Positions 27,718 through 36,645 are shown, counted from the stretch's first letter. The stretch is DNA of 64,000 nt from Nocardia wallacei (GCF_014466955.1 NZ_AP023396.1:4340001-4404000), one strand, 5' to 3'. The notes: generated from the letters alone by a model not told the origin. Numbers and translations: made by a program.

Positions 27718-28818
27718 ATGCCCTCGGAGACAATGCGGGCCGCCGTCCTCGGCGAGCCGGGCACGATCACGACGACGCAGCTGCCGATACCCACGCCAGG
27801 GCACGAGGACGTGCTGGTCCGGGTGCGGCGAGCGTCGTTGTGCGGGACTGACCTGAAGATCCGGAGCTCGAGCTTCTTCGGCGGCTCCCCGCCGCCGCCG
27901 GGTTCCTTCGTCCCAGGACACGAGTACGCGGGCGTCGTGGTGGCCGTGGGCGACAGCGTCGACGAGTTCACCGTCGGCGACCGGGTGGTGAGTGAGTCGC
28001 ATCGCGGGTGTATGCGATGCGTCAACTGCCTGGCGGGCTTCTACACCGATTGCCTGAACTACGGCAGACCCGACAAGGGGCATCGGTGCCAGGGCATGAC
28101 CGTCCACGGCGGATTCGCCGATTACGTGGTCAATCACGTGTCCACGCTGCATGCGCTGCCCGGCTCGGTCACCTTCGACGCCGCGGTGGTACTCACCACC
28201 GTCGGCTCGGTCATGCACGCCTTCGACGTGCTCGGTTCCCTGGTCGTGGGAGCGAGTGTCGCCGTGATCGGGCCCGGCCCGATCGGTCTGCTGGCCGTGC
28301 AGGTCGCACGACAGCTCGGTGCGGACCCGGTAGCCCTCGTCGGTACCCGCGACAGCCGACTGGCGCTGGGCGGCCGATTCGGCGCGGGGCTGGTCGTGAA
28401 CTCGCGCACCGACGATCCCGTCACCGCGGTCCGTGACCTGACCGGCGGGCGGGGGGCCGACATCGTGCTCGAATGCTCGGGCGCCGCGGCCGCGGTGGAC
28501 GACGCGATCCACATGACCAAACGCTCCGGCAAGGTCGTGCTGGTCGGGTTCTTCGACCGGCCGGTGACCGCTGACCTCAATCACGCTGTGATGAACGGGA
28601 TCTCACTGCATACGGTGCGCGGGGAAGGGCAGGGCTCGGTCGCGCGAGCCGTCTCCCTCGCCGGGCAGGGCCGGCTGGACACCGACGCCCTCGTGACACA
28701 CCATTTCGCCCTCGAAGACATCGGCGATGCGTTCGACACCTATGCCGAGCGCCGAGACGATGCCATCAAGGTGATGCTCGACGTGTCCGACGCTACGGAA
28801 CCGATCGATGGCCGGTGA
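27718..28818 (+). CDS. Zinc-dependent alcohol dehydrogenase (MDR family)
   Basis: 366 residues. Catalytic zinc ligands in CGTDLKI and PGHEYAG. The four structural-zinc cysteines are in CMRCVNC and YTDC (about residues 98-112). The Rossmann segment is VAVIGPGPIGLLAVQ near residue 180. It oxidises a secondary alcohol or polyol-like intermediate with NAD(P). The ATG at 27718 follows GGGAGGCCGTGA. It overlaps the DUF3500 gene by 11 bp. Confidence 0.92.
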   Translation: MPSETMRAAVLGEPGTITTTQLPIPTPGHEDVLVRVRRASLCGTDLKIRSSSFFGGSPPPPGSFVPGHEYAGVVVAVGDSVDEFTVGDRVVSESHRGCMRCVNCLAGFYTDCLNYGRPDKGHRCQGMTVHGGFADYVVNHVSTLHALPGSVTFDAAVVLTTVGSVMHAFDVLGSLVVGASVAVIGPGPIGLLAVQVARQLGADPVALVGTRDSRLALGGRFGAGLVVNSRTDDPVTAVRDLTGGRGADIVLECSGAAAAVDDAIHMTKRSGKVVLVGFFDRPVTADLNHAVMNGISLHTVRGEGQGSVARAVSLAGQGRLDTDALVTHHFALEDIGDAFDTYAERRDDAIKVMLDVSDATEPIDGR

Positions 28819-29986
28819 CCATCCCGCATCCTTCCGTCCCGCGCCGGGAACCGGCCCACGCGAGCTGGTCGCGGCCGCCATGCAGCGGGCGGCCACGGCA
28901 TGGCTGGACGCGCTCACTTCCCGGCAGCGCCTCGACGCGCTGATCGGCTCGCCGCTGGCGCCCGACGCCGACGCCGAGCGGCTGCGGTGGTTCTACACAC
29001 CGACCGATCACGGCGGGCTGGCGCTGGGCGAGCAATCTCCGCGGCAACAGGGCCTCGCGATGCAGCTGGTGGCGTCGGGCCTGTCCGAGGCCGGTTACGA
29101 CACTGTCGCAACGATTGTCGGGCTGGAGAACATCCTCGACCGAGTCGAGGGCTGGCAGGCCCGCTGGGCCCGCGAACGAGGCCGCGATCCGGGACTGTAC
29201 TGGCTCAGGGTCTTCGGGACGCCGGGCGGACACGTGTGGGCGTGGCGGTTCGGTGGCCATCACATCTCCCTGAACTATCTGATCATCGACGGCGCGGTCG
29301 TGTCGATGACACCCTGCTTCCTCGGCGCGGACCCCGCCAGGGTCGCACTGCTGGGCGGATCGCTACGGCCGCTGGGCGGAATCGAGGACACCGCGTTTCG
29401 CCTGATCCGGTCCTGCGATACCGAACAGCGCGCCCGAGCTCTGCTGCATCAGTCGGCGGTCTCGGACATCGTGTCCGGCAACAGAGCCCGCGTCTTACAC
29501 GGCGATGCCATGATGCACATGCAGCAACTGTGGCGAGGCCGTTTCGCCGATCCCGAGTTGATCGAACGTGTCGACGAGATCGACCGACGCGCGGAAGCGG
29601 CCAGTGGCTACACCGAGTCCGACCACGCCGCGCTGGCGATCTCCGTCCCGCCCAAGGGCCTCGCCGCACGAGCCTTCGGCGCTGCCCAGCGCGACGACCT
29701 CCGCCATCTGATCGCGCTGTACACCGGCCGGATGCCCAGCGCTCTGGCAGAGGTACTCGCCGACCGCTACACGAACGCCGCGGCGCTCGACGACACCTAC
29801 TTCGGCTGGGCGGGCAGTACCGCGCCGGGAGAGCCCCACTACTACCGGGTCCAAGGTCCCGACCTGCTCATCGAATACGACAACACCCAGCGCAAGGCCA
29901 ATCACGCGCACTCGGTCTGGCGCGATCTGTCCGCCGACTTCGGCATCGACAGCCTCGCCGAACATCGACGCCACCACCCCCACTAG
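28808..29986 (+). CDS. DUF3500-family protein
   Basis: 392 residues. The family hallmark is clear: a segment reading LYWLRVFGTPGG and WAWRFGGHHISLNY (near residues 138-160), then TPCFLGADPA, and a C-terminal GEPHYYRVQGPDLLIEYDN. The paired His in GGHHISLN and a later DNTQRKANHAHS could be metal- or substrate-binding. DUF3500 has no established activity that I know. Its genes here are translationally coupled to an alcohol dehydrogenase and an aldolase, implying a catabolic step on the same intermediate. Confidence 0.8.
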   Translation: MAGDHPASFRPAPGTGPRELVAAAMQRAATAWLDALTSRQRLDALIGSPLAPDADAERLRWFYTPTDHGGLALGEQSPRQQGLAMQLVASGLSEAGYDTVATIVGLENILDRVEGWQARWARERGRDPGLYWLRVFGTPGGHVWAWRFGGHHISLNYLIIDGAVVSMTPCFLGADPARVALLGGSLRPLGGIEDTAFRLIRSCDTEQRARALLHQSAVSDIVSGNRARVLHGDAMMHMQQLWRGRFADPELIERVDEIDRRAEAASGYTESDHAALAISVPPKGLAARAFGAAQRDDLRHLIALYTGRMPSALAEVLADRYTNAAALDDTYFGWAGSTAPGEPHYYRVQGPDLLIEYDNTQRKANHAHSVWRDLSADFGIDSLAEHRRHHPH

Positions 29987-29997
29987 AAGGAGCGCAC

Positions 29998-30780
29998 ATG
30001 ATCAGCGAATCACCGCACGATGACAGCGGGTTCGCCGGCAGGCTACGGTCGGGCCACCAGGTCGTCGGCTACTGGGTGGTCTGCGACAACCCTGTGGCGA
30101 CCGAGCGGATCGCCACGACCGGCTACGACTACATCTGCCTCGACGCCCAGCACGGACTGATGGAGTACCGAGGCCTGCTCGCCGGGATCACCGCCATAGA
30201 CGCCGCCGGAGTCGCCGCCATGGTGCGGGTGCAAGCCAACGACCAGTTCTGGATCGGCCAAGCACTCGACGCCGGTGCGCGCGGGGTGATCGTGCCGATG
30301 GTCGGCACTCCCGCCGAGGCCCAGCAGGCTGTCGCCGCTTGCTATTTCCCGCCGACCGGCCACCGGAGCAACGGAGCGCTGCGCGCCGGATTACGCATCG
30401 GGCCCGCACCGGCCCGGGCCAATGCCGAGATCGCGTGCGTGGTGATGATCGAAACCGCGTCCGGGCTGCGCAACGCCGCGGAGATCGCCGCGGTCGCCGG
30501 GGTCGACGCCCTCTACATCGGCCCGTCGGACCTGCGCCTCGCACTCGGCGGCGCCAGCCCTACCGACCCCGCTGTCGACGCGGAATTCGACGCGGCGTTG
30601 CGCACCGTGCTCGAGGCCGCGAATGCGGCCGGCAAACCCGCGGGCATCCACTGTCCGGATGGCCCCACCGCGCGCCGACGCCTGGAGCAGGGCTTCACCT
30701 TCGTCAGCGTAGCCAACGACCTGACGCACCTGGAGCGAACGGTCCGCGACCACCTCGCCAACGTGCACGGCGCCCGCTGA
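29998..30780 (+). CDS. HpcH/HpaI-family aldolase
   Basis: 260 residues starting MISESPHDDSGFAGRLRSG; AAGGAG precedes the ATG. The class II pyruvate aldolase pattern is present: YICLDAQHGLMEY (His acid-base), a Glu metal ligand in VMIETASGL and an Asp in ALYIGPSDLRL. It cleaves 4-hydroxy-2-oxo acids to pyruvate plus an aldehyde, a usual last step of ring-cleavage pathways. It lies 11 bp after the DUF3500 gene. Confidence 0.9.
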   Translation: MISESPHDDSGFAGRLRSGHQVVGYWVVCDNPVATERIATTGYDYICLDAQHGLMEYRGLLAGITAIDAAGVAAMVRVQANDQFWIGQALDAGARGVIVPMVGTPAEAQQAVAACYFPPTGHRSNGALRAGLRIGPAPARANAEIACVVMIETASGLRNAAEIAAVAGVDALYIGPSDLRLALGGASPTDPAVDAEFDAALRTVLEAANAAGKPAGIHCPDGPTARRRLEQGFTFVSVANDLTHLERTVRDHLANVHGAR

Positions 30781-30854
30781 CGCATGGCTGCCGCCGACAT
30801 CTGCCCGGTGGTAACCGGCGGTAGCGGCCGTATCCGGTGCGATCTTCTGATAAC

Positions 30855-30874
30855 GGCAACAGTGTTGCTATAAA
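30855..30874 (+). promoter_or_regulatory. Second copy of the operator (GGCAACA-G-TGTTGCT) with a TATAAA box
   Basis: Matches the 22736-22750 palindrome except for the centre base and the last base. A TATAAA hexamer at 30869-30874 overlaps its end and could be the -10 of the Mce gene promoter, so repressor binding would block transcription. The Mce start lies 157 bp downstream. Confidence 0.6.
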
Positions 30875-31030
30875 CCGTTGACCAGCTACATTATTTCGGT
30901 TACTGTGTATCCGAAATCTTGGAGCGTTCGTCCGTTATGGATGCTTCGCCCTGCGGTGCTGCGTCGTCAGTCGAGTTCGAGCTCGTCCCGTCGTCGCATC
31001 CGGCCTCTCACCTGCCTGGAGAACCAGCGA

Positions 31031-32107
31031 ATGACTTCCGCTCTCCGCGTCGGGTTGATCGCATACGTCAGTGTCGCGGCACTGCTCACGGTCAGCTGCG
31101 CGTCGACATCGAACCCGATCGCCCACAGCACGCACATCACCGCGGATTTCCGCAATATCGCGGGCATGTTCGAGGGCAACCCGATCACGGTGCTCGGCCT
31201 CGAGGTCGGCAAGGTGGACAAGATCGTGCCCAAGGGGCAGTTCGTCGAGGTCCACATGGTCGTCAACAGCGATGTGAAACTGCCGAAAGACGTGACGGCC
31301 GCGCTGATTTCGCCGTCCATCGTCACCGACCGCCACATCGAGCTCACTCCGCGCTACACCGGCGGGCCGACCCTGCCCGACAAGTCGCACCTGACGGTCG
31401 AGCAGACCCGCACGCCGGTCGAGCTGGACACGATGATCAAGACCATCGACCAGTTCGCCGACGCGCTCAAGCCCGCGCCGGGCGCGGCGGAGGGCCCGCT
31501 GTCGGGCACCCTGCTCTATGACATGGTCAACGGTCAGGGCTCGAAGATCCGCGACACCCTCAACGCCCTGTCCGGCGCGTTGAAGGTCGGCGTCGACAAC
31601 ACCGACGCGGTCGCGAGCATCATCGTCAAGCTCAACGAGCTGACGACCATGCTGGCGGAGAACGATCAGTCGGTGCGCGACTTCAGCAACCAGGTCACTC
31701 AGATGACCTCGCTGCTCGCCGAGCAGTCCCCCGGCCTGCAGGCCACGCTCACCCAGATGAACGACTTCCTCAACAACACCAGCGGCGCGTTCACCCAGTA
31801 CCAGGACCAGCTGGCCTCCAGCCTGTCCGGGCTGACCGCGGTCACCGATCAGCTGCGCGCCAACGCCGCCGGTGTCACCGAGGTCGTCGACGTCGCGCCG
31901 CTGCTGCTGCACAACATCGACCGGGCCATGGACAAGCAACGCCGACATCTGCGCACACACGCCGTGCTGGGGGTCTCGGCGAGCGAAGTCGTCAGCGTGT
32001 TCTGCGAGCGCATCCAGATGCGCGCGGACGGCTGCCGGACCGGCAAGATCGAAGACCTCGGACCCGACCTCGGACTGACCGCCGCGCTGATGGGAATGAC
32101 CGGATGA
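31031..32107 (+). CDS. Mce-family (MlaD-domain) lipoprotein, MceE/LprK-like, solitary
   Basis: 358 residues starting MTSALRVGLIAYVSVAALL. A signal sequence ends at a lipobox-like LTVSC, suggesting lipid anchoring outside the cytoplasmic membrane. The MlaD domain follows (ITADFRNIAGMFEGNPITVL, GLEVGKVDKIVPKG, ISPSIVTDRHIELTP). A long helical C-terminal part (about residues 160-320) with NQVTQMTSLLAEQSP is typical of Mce proteins. Mce subunits normally come as six genes with two YrbE permeases. Here the gene is alone, behind a copy of the catabolic operator. It may deliver the pathway substrate to another Mce transporter. Confidence 0.88.
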   Translation: MTSALRVGLIAYVSVAALLTVSCASTSNPIAHSTHITADFRNIAGMFEGNPITVLGLEVGKVDKIVPKGQFVEVHMVVNSDVKLPKDVTAALISPSIVTDRHIELTPRYTGGPTLPDKSHLTVEQTRTPVELDTMIKTIDQFADALKPAPGAAEGPLSGTLLYDMVNGQGSKIRDTLNALSGALKVGVDNTDAVASIIVKLNELTTMLAENDQSVRDFSNQVTQMTSLLAEQSPGLQATLTQMNDFLNNTSGAFTQYQDQLASSLSGLTAVTDQLRANAAGVTEVVDVAPLLLHNIDRAMDKQRRHLRTHAVLGVSASEVVSVFCERIQMRADGCRTGKIEDLGPDLGLTAALMGMTG

Positions 32108-32196
32108 CCGATCCGGGCCGGCGCGACGCGTCACCACCGCCGTGAGGTGTCGGCGAGACCGATGTGGTTCAGCCGGACCGGTGAATGTCGCTCGAC

Positions 32197-33342
32197 CTAG
32201 GCCCGCGATGAACGGGTCGGTGAATTCGCGAGTGAACGCAGACCCGCGATGGATTTGCGGACTCCGTAGGCGACGACAGTTGCCTCACCCGCACCATGAC
32301 GCCAGGCGAGCAGAGCGGATCCGTCGGCGAGGCTTCCCTCGACTGTGGTGGGAGCTCCGGTCACTGGCAGCCGCCCGATCACCTTGATGGAGATGCCGAG
32401 GATCTCGGTCCAGAAATAGTCGTCGCTCGCGGGTCCGACCGGTTGCAGTCTCAGCGCCGAAGCCGCGGCGACCTTGGCTTGAGCGACGGCGTTGGACCAG
32501 AACGGCGCCCTCTTGTTCATGGTGCGCAGGTACGCGACGTCCCCTGCGGCGTACACGGCGGGGACTGTGGTCATGCACGCGTCGTCGATGCCGATGCCGA
32601 TGCGATCGGCCAGAGCGGTGCCTGCCAGCCAGGAGGTGTTCGGTATATCTCCGGCGCAGGTGACCACTAGATCTGCTGTCAATACCTCGCCTCCCGGAAG
32701 GGCGACACCGCTGACGGGATCACCGACGAGGGTGACGAATTCTGTTGTCCGCCTTATTCGAACGCCCTTTTCTTCGGCGCGTGCAGTGATCACTCCGCTC
32801 AGGTACGAACCGAGAATGGTGTGCAGGGGCGGATCGACATCGATCACGGTCACGGGAATGCCGCGTGCGACGCAGGCACTGGCGACCTCCATCCCGAGAA
32901 ATCCCGCGCCGACAACGATCACCGAGGTGGCGGCGGCGAGGCGTGGGCGAAGTGTGCGCGCGTCGTCGAGCGTGCGCAGCACGAGTTCGCCGCGTTGCCC
33001 GGGGGCGGCGATGCGGCGCGCTTCGGCACCGCTCGCGATGATCAGCGCATCGTAGGAAATGGTCTCGCCGTCAGCCGTTACGACCGTGCGCCGGTCGAAA
33101 TCAGCAGCGACCGCTGCGGAACGCACGCTGTTGACGTCGAGATCATCGAGCCGGTAGCCCAAGGCGGCATCGGCGGCCGAATCCTTGAGCACCGCCTTCG
33201 ACAGCGGCGGCCGCGCATAGGAGCCGTGCGGGTCCGCGCCGATCATGGTGATCGCTCCGCGGTGACCGAGCGCCCGCAATTCGCGGACCGCGGTGACTCC
33301 AGCGATGGAGGCACCGACGACCACGGCGTGACGCTCGCTCAC
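32197..33342 (-). CDS. NAD(P)H:ferredoxin reductase (FAD, pyridine-nucleotide-disulfide type)
   Basis: 381 residues. FAD site VVVGASIAGVTAVREL, NAD(P)H site VIVVGAGFLGMEVAS near residue 145 and the second FAD motif VPAVYAAGDVAYL near 265. This is the rubredoxin/ferredoxin-reductase class that feeds electrons to class I P450 systems. The GTG at 33342 overlaps the ferredoxin stop by 4 bp. It is the last gene of the eight-gene minus-strand operon and the natural reductase for the ferredoxin and P450 upstream. Confidence 0.92.
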   Translation of the reverse strand: MSERHAVVVGASIAGVTAVRELRALGHRGAITMIGADPHGSYARPPLSKAVLKDSAADAALGYRLDDLDVNSVRSAAVAADFDRRTVVTADGETISYDALIIASGAEARRIAAPGQRGELVLRTLDDARTLRPRLAAATSVIVVGAGFLGMEVASACVARGIPVTVIDVDPPLHTILGSYLSGVITARAEEKGVRIRRTTEFVTLVGDPVSGVALPGGEVLTADLVVTCAGDIPNTSWLAGTALADRIGIGIDDACMTTVPAVYAAGDVAYLRTMNKRAPFWSNAVAQAKVAAASALRLQPVGPASDDYFWTEILGISIKVIGRLPVTGAPTTVEGSLADGSALLAWRHGAGEATVVAYGVRKSIAGLRSLANSPTRSSRA

Positions 33343-33536
33343 CACGATGCCCGCAGGGCCGCGACCGGGCAGGAAACGATGGCCGCACGAGCGGCGTCGG
33401 CCTGGTCGTCGGGCACTTCCCCACCGTCGAAGTGATAAATCAGTTCGGCGTCGTCGTCGAGACTGAACACCGCCGGGGCTTGTTCGGCGCACAGCCCGTG
33501 TCCCTCACAGCGGTCGTGGTCGATGATGACTTTCAT
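33339..33536 (-). CDS. [3Fe-4S] ferredoxin
   Basis: 65 residues. The cluster pattern is DRCEGHGLC and VSCPVAAL. The second cysteine position of 4Fe ferredoxins is His (C-x2-H-G-x-C), which indicates a 3Fe-4S cluster, as in P450-associated ferredoxins. The ATG is preceded by AAGGAGG and lies 13 bp after the P450 stop. It carries electrons from the reductase to the P450. Confidence 0.93.
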   Translation of the reverse strand: MKVIIDHDRCEGHGLCAEQAPAVFSLDDDAELIYHFDGGEVPDDQADAARAAIVSCPVAALRASW

Positions 33537-33549
33537 CGGAGTGCCTCCT

Positions 33550-34734
33550 TCAGGCAGGAAAGAGTTGCAGCGGCAAACGCGCGTAACGGTGGATGATGTT
33601 GTTCATCGCCCATTCGGGCTCTCCGGCCACCTCGATGCGGTCGACGCGTTCGATCAGCGCACGCAGGATGGCTTGGGTTTCCAAGCGGGCGAGCCCTTGG
33701 CCGGCGCAGCCGTGGGTGCCGTGGCCGAAGCCGAGTTGGCGGGCGGCGTCGCGGCGAATGTCGAAGGTGTCCGGGGATTCCCATTCGAGTGGGTCGCGAT
33801 TGGCCGAACCGTAGATGACCACGACCCGTGTCCCCGCTTCGATCGGTGTTCCGGCGATCTCGACGTCACGGACCGCTTTGCGCGAGAACGCGCGGATCGG
33901 GGATTCGTATCGGACGACTTCGTTCACCGTGTTGGGGATCAGCGACGGGTCCGATTTCAGCAGCCGCCATTGCTCGGGATGGGCGGCCAGCAGAGACAAC
34001 GCACTCGCGATCGCGCTGATCGTGGTGTCCAATGACGGTGCCAAGTAGTCGATCAGCATGGCCGGACACTCGGAGCGCGGGATCGTGCCCTCGTCACCGG
34101 CCCGCAACACGTCTTGCCCAGCGCCGCCGGGCAAGATGGCGCGATCGCGGGCGAGCCGCCGAGCGAATCGCATCATCTCGATGCCCGAAGGCGCGGATCG
34201 CACCGATTGCTGGTTGATGGGTCCGAGCGCGTCGAAGGTCGCTCCGGCCCAACGTAAAAGGTTCTCGCGGCCTTTGTGCGGCCAGCCGATCAGATCGGGC
34301 ACGATCGACATCGGGAGCGCGGTCGCCAGCTCGACACCGTCGATGCGACCTTTCGCGGTGGCGGCGGTGACGACCGCGTCCGCCTGCTCGTCGACGGAAG
34401 CACGCATGGTGCGGAGCGCTCGCGGCGTCAGGTGCGGGGACAGCAGTCCTCGACGACGGGCGTGGTCGGCACCGTCGCTGTTCAACGTGGTTCCGCGCGA
34501 GAGCCGATTGGTGATCGGGTTCAGGCCGACACCGGCGCCGGAGACGAACGTCGCGTCATCGAGAAGGACCTGCTTGCATTCGGCGTACCGCGGCAGTGCG
34601 TAGACCTTCTGACGGGCGAGCCACACCACCGGGCCGAGTTCCCGCAGCCGTTCGTAGTGCGGATAGGTGTCACGAATCGCCTGCGGCGAGTACAAATCCG
34701 GCTCGTAGGTGGGTACATCGGCGTGGTTACGCAT
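33550..34734 (-). CDS. Cytochrome P450
   Basis: 394 residues. The haem loop is FGHGTHGCAGQGLARLE with the Cys thiolate near residue 345, the ExxR motif is NEVVRYESP, and the PERF-like DTFDIRRDA is present. The oxygen-activation helix reads YLAPSLDTTISA: Pro-Ser replaces the usual Ala/Gly-Gly before the acid-Thr pair. The start overlaps the FAD hydroxylase gene by 8 bp. With its own ferredoxin and reductase it forms a complete class I monooxygenase. The substrate is probably aromatic; O-dealkylation or ring hydroxylation are both possible. Confidence 0.92.
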   Translation of the reverse strand: MRNHADVPTYEPDLYSPQAIRDTYPHYERLRELGPVVWLARQKVYALPRYAECKQVLLDDATFVSGAGVGLNPITNRLSRGTTLNSDGADHARRRGLLSPHLTPRALRTMRASVDEQADAVVTAATAKGRIDGVELATALPMSIVPDLIGWPHKGRENLLRWAGATFDALGPINQQSVRSAPSGIEMMRFARRLARDRAILPGGAGQDVLRAGDEGTIPRSECPAMLIDYLAPSLDTTISAIASALSLLAAHPEQWRLLKSDPSLIPNTVNEVVRYESPIRAFSRKAVRDVEIAGTPIEAGTRVVVIYGSANRDPLEWESPDTFDIRRDAARQLGFGHGTHGCAGQGLARLETQAILRALIERVDRIEVAGEPEWAMNNIIHRYARLPLQLFPA

Positions 34735-36292
34735 CGAAACTCCTGGAGAGATGGGGGCGGCCGCCCGCAGCGGGAACGGAACTCGGTGTGAACCTGGGTA
34801 TTGATGTGCACAGCGCCGACGGACTTCTTCCGCCGCTCTGCACGCTGCCGTCCGGTCGAACCAGGACTGCGGTCAGGCCCGCGCGCCGCAACCAGCGGTA
34901 CAGCTCTGTGTGCGGGGCCGGGCGCAGCACGACGCCACCGCGTTGTTCCACGATCGTCCGGTCCCCGGGCAACGGATCCGCGAGGGTGACAACGGCGTAG
35001 CGGCCCGCGATGACATCGTCGATACGCTGCCGGTCCGGTAGGAGGCCGTTGGGGACCAGCCGGCCGGACAGACCTCGGCGTAGCGGCGGCGCCACGACGA
35101 GCGCTGAGCGACGCAGCGGCGGGGACTCGCCACTGGCGGCTGTTCGGGTGAGGCCGGGTATCGACTGCAGCCTCGGCGCGATGAGGCGGCGCAGCCGGTT
35201 GCCGAGTTCACCGCCCTCGGTCATCGTCAATCCGGTGAGCTTGGCGAGCCGGATCATGGCGCGCGCGTGGGGCTTTCGCTCGACCTCATAGGTATCGAGC
35301 AGATTCGCGGGCAGGTCACCGTGCAGCACCCCGGCGAGTTTCCAGCTGAGATTCGCCGCGTCTCGCATACCCGCACCCATGCCTTGCCCGATGAACGGGG
35401 GTGTGAGGTGAGCGGCATCGCCGAGCAGGAACACCCGTCCGCGGCGCCACCGATCGGCCAGCTGCGCACGGAATGTGTACTCCGCGACCCGCACCAATTC
35501 CACACTCTCGCAGTCTTTTCCATCGAACCACGGCGACAGCAACGGCCAGAGCCCGGAGAGGTCTCGGTAATCCGCCACCGTTTCGCCGGGACGCAAGCGA
35601 AATTCCCACCGATAGCGGGTCCGGCCGATGCGCATGTAGGTCGCCGCACGTCTCGGATCGCAGACCTGGTGCACGCCGTCCCATTGCCCCAGCTCGACCG
35701 TCGTGGCGATGTCGACGACGAGCCAGCGCTGTTCGAATCGCAGATTCCGCATGCGCGCGCCGATGGCAGCGCGCACCAGGCTGTTCGCGCCGTCGCAGCC
35801 CAGAACATAGTCCGCTCGAACCGATGCCACGGCACCGCTGGTTCGGTCGGTGAATTCCACCCGGACACAGTGGAGTTCCTCGGTCACAGCAGTGACCTCG
35901 GCGTTCCCGCGCAGCGTGACGGCCGGATAGCGGTCCAGGTTGGCGCGCAGGAGCGCTTCCAGCTCCGGTTGATCGAACAGATTCGCCTCGGGGAACCCGT
36001 TACGTCCTCCCGACGGGTCGCGATCGAACTGCGCGAGTACCCGGCGATTCGGATCGACCAGGCGCAGCCCTGACGCGGGCCGCGAGATCGCGTCGAATTC
36101 CGCACCGATGCCGAGACGTTCGACAATTCGCCGGACCTCGCCGTCGAGGTGGACCGCCCTCGGCTGCGGGTAGACGCCGTCCCACCGATCCAGGACCAGC
36201 GATTCGACGCCGTACTGCGCCAGCAGCGTGGCCGCGGTGAGCCCTGCCGGACCCGCACCGACGATCGCGACCGGAACAGCCGGCGGGCTCAC
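34727..36292 (-). CDS. FAD-dependent aromatic hydroxylase, MhpA-like
   Basis: 521 residues. GxGxxG at VAIVGAGPAGLTAATLL, DG motif in VLGCDGANSLVRAAIGA near residue 160 and GD motif in LLGDAAHLTPPFIGQGMGAG near 285. These match 3-(3-hydroxyphenyl)propionate hydroxylase MhpA and its relatives. The enzyme would create a catechol for the extradiol dioxygenase in the same operon. The ATG overlaps the DoxX-like gene stop by 4 bp. Confidence 0.9.
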   Translation of the reverse strand: MSPPAVPVAIVGAGPAGLTAATLLAQYGVESLVLDRWDGVYPQPRAVHLDGEVRRIVERLGIGAEFDAISRPASGLRLVDPNRRVLAQFDRDPSGGRNGFPEANLFDQPELEALLRANLDRYPAVTLRGNAEVTAVTEELHCVRVEFTDRTSGAVASVRADYVLGCDGANSLVRAAIGARMRNLRFEQRWLVVDIATTVELGQWDGVHQVCDPRRAATYMRIGRTRYRWEFRLRPGETVADYRDLSGLWPLLSPWFDGKDCESVELVRVAEYTFRAQLADRWRRGRVFLLGDAAHLTPPFIGQGMGAGMRDAANLSWKLAGVLHGDLPANLLDTYEVERKPHARAMIRLAKLTGLTMTEGGELGNRLRRLIAPRLQSIPGLTRTAASGESPPLRRSALVVAPPLRRGLSGRLVPNGLLPDRQRIDDVIAGRYAVVTLADPLPGDRTIVEQRGGVVLRPAPHTELYRWLRRAGLTAVLVRPDGSVQSGGRSPSALCTSIPRFTPSSVPAAGGRPHLSRSFDA

Positions 36293-36645
36293 GAGAACGC
36301 ACCCGCCAGCGTGACGACATACGTCACCGCAACCACCGCGGAGACCGCAGCCGGCGCGATTTCCGTTGGGCCATCATTGTTTCGGAGATGGGAGGCGATC
36401 GCACCGGCCATCAACAGCACCAGCCCACCCCCGGCGGCCACGCCGATCGACGGGTAGGCGAGACCCAGCAGTACGCCGCCGCCGGCGGCGAGCTCGAGCG
36501 CACCGATCCCGCGATATGCGGCTGTCGAAAACCCGAGATGCTCGGCACGCTTGCGCATCGAAGCGACCGCCAGCAGTTTGCCCGCTCCGAAGGACGCGAA
36601 TTCCACCGCGAGCAGGCCCGCGAGCACCATCGACGCGATCCTCAT
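36289..36645 (-). CDS. DoxX-like small membrane protein
   Basis: 118 residues with four hydrophobic helices. Features: LLAVEFASFGAGKLL at the N-terminus, then LGFSTAAYRGIGALELAAGG and YPSIGVAAGGGLVLLMAGA, the arrangement seen in DoxX-like proteins. It overlaps both neighbours by 4 bp. Members often accompany catabolic or redox genes; a membrane-associated electron or uptake role is speculative. Confidence 0.8.
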   Translation of the reverse strand: MRIASMVLAGLLAVEFASFGAGKLLAVASMRKRAEHLGFSTAAYRGIGALELAAGGGVLLGLAYPSIGVAAGGGLVLLMAGAIASHLRNNDGPTEIAPAAVSAVVAVTYVVTLAGAFS

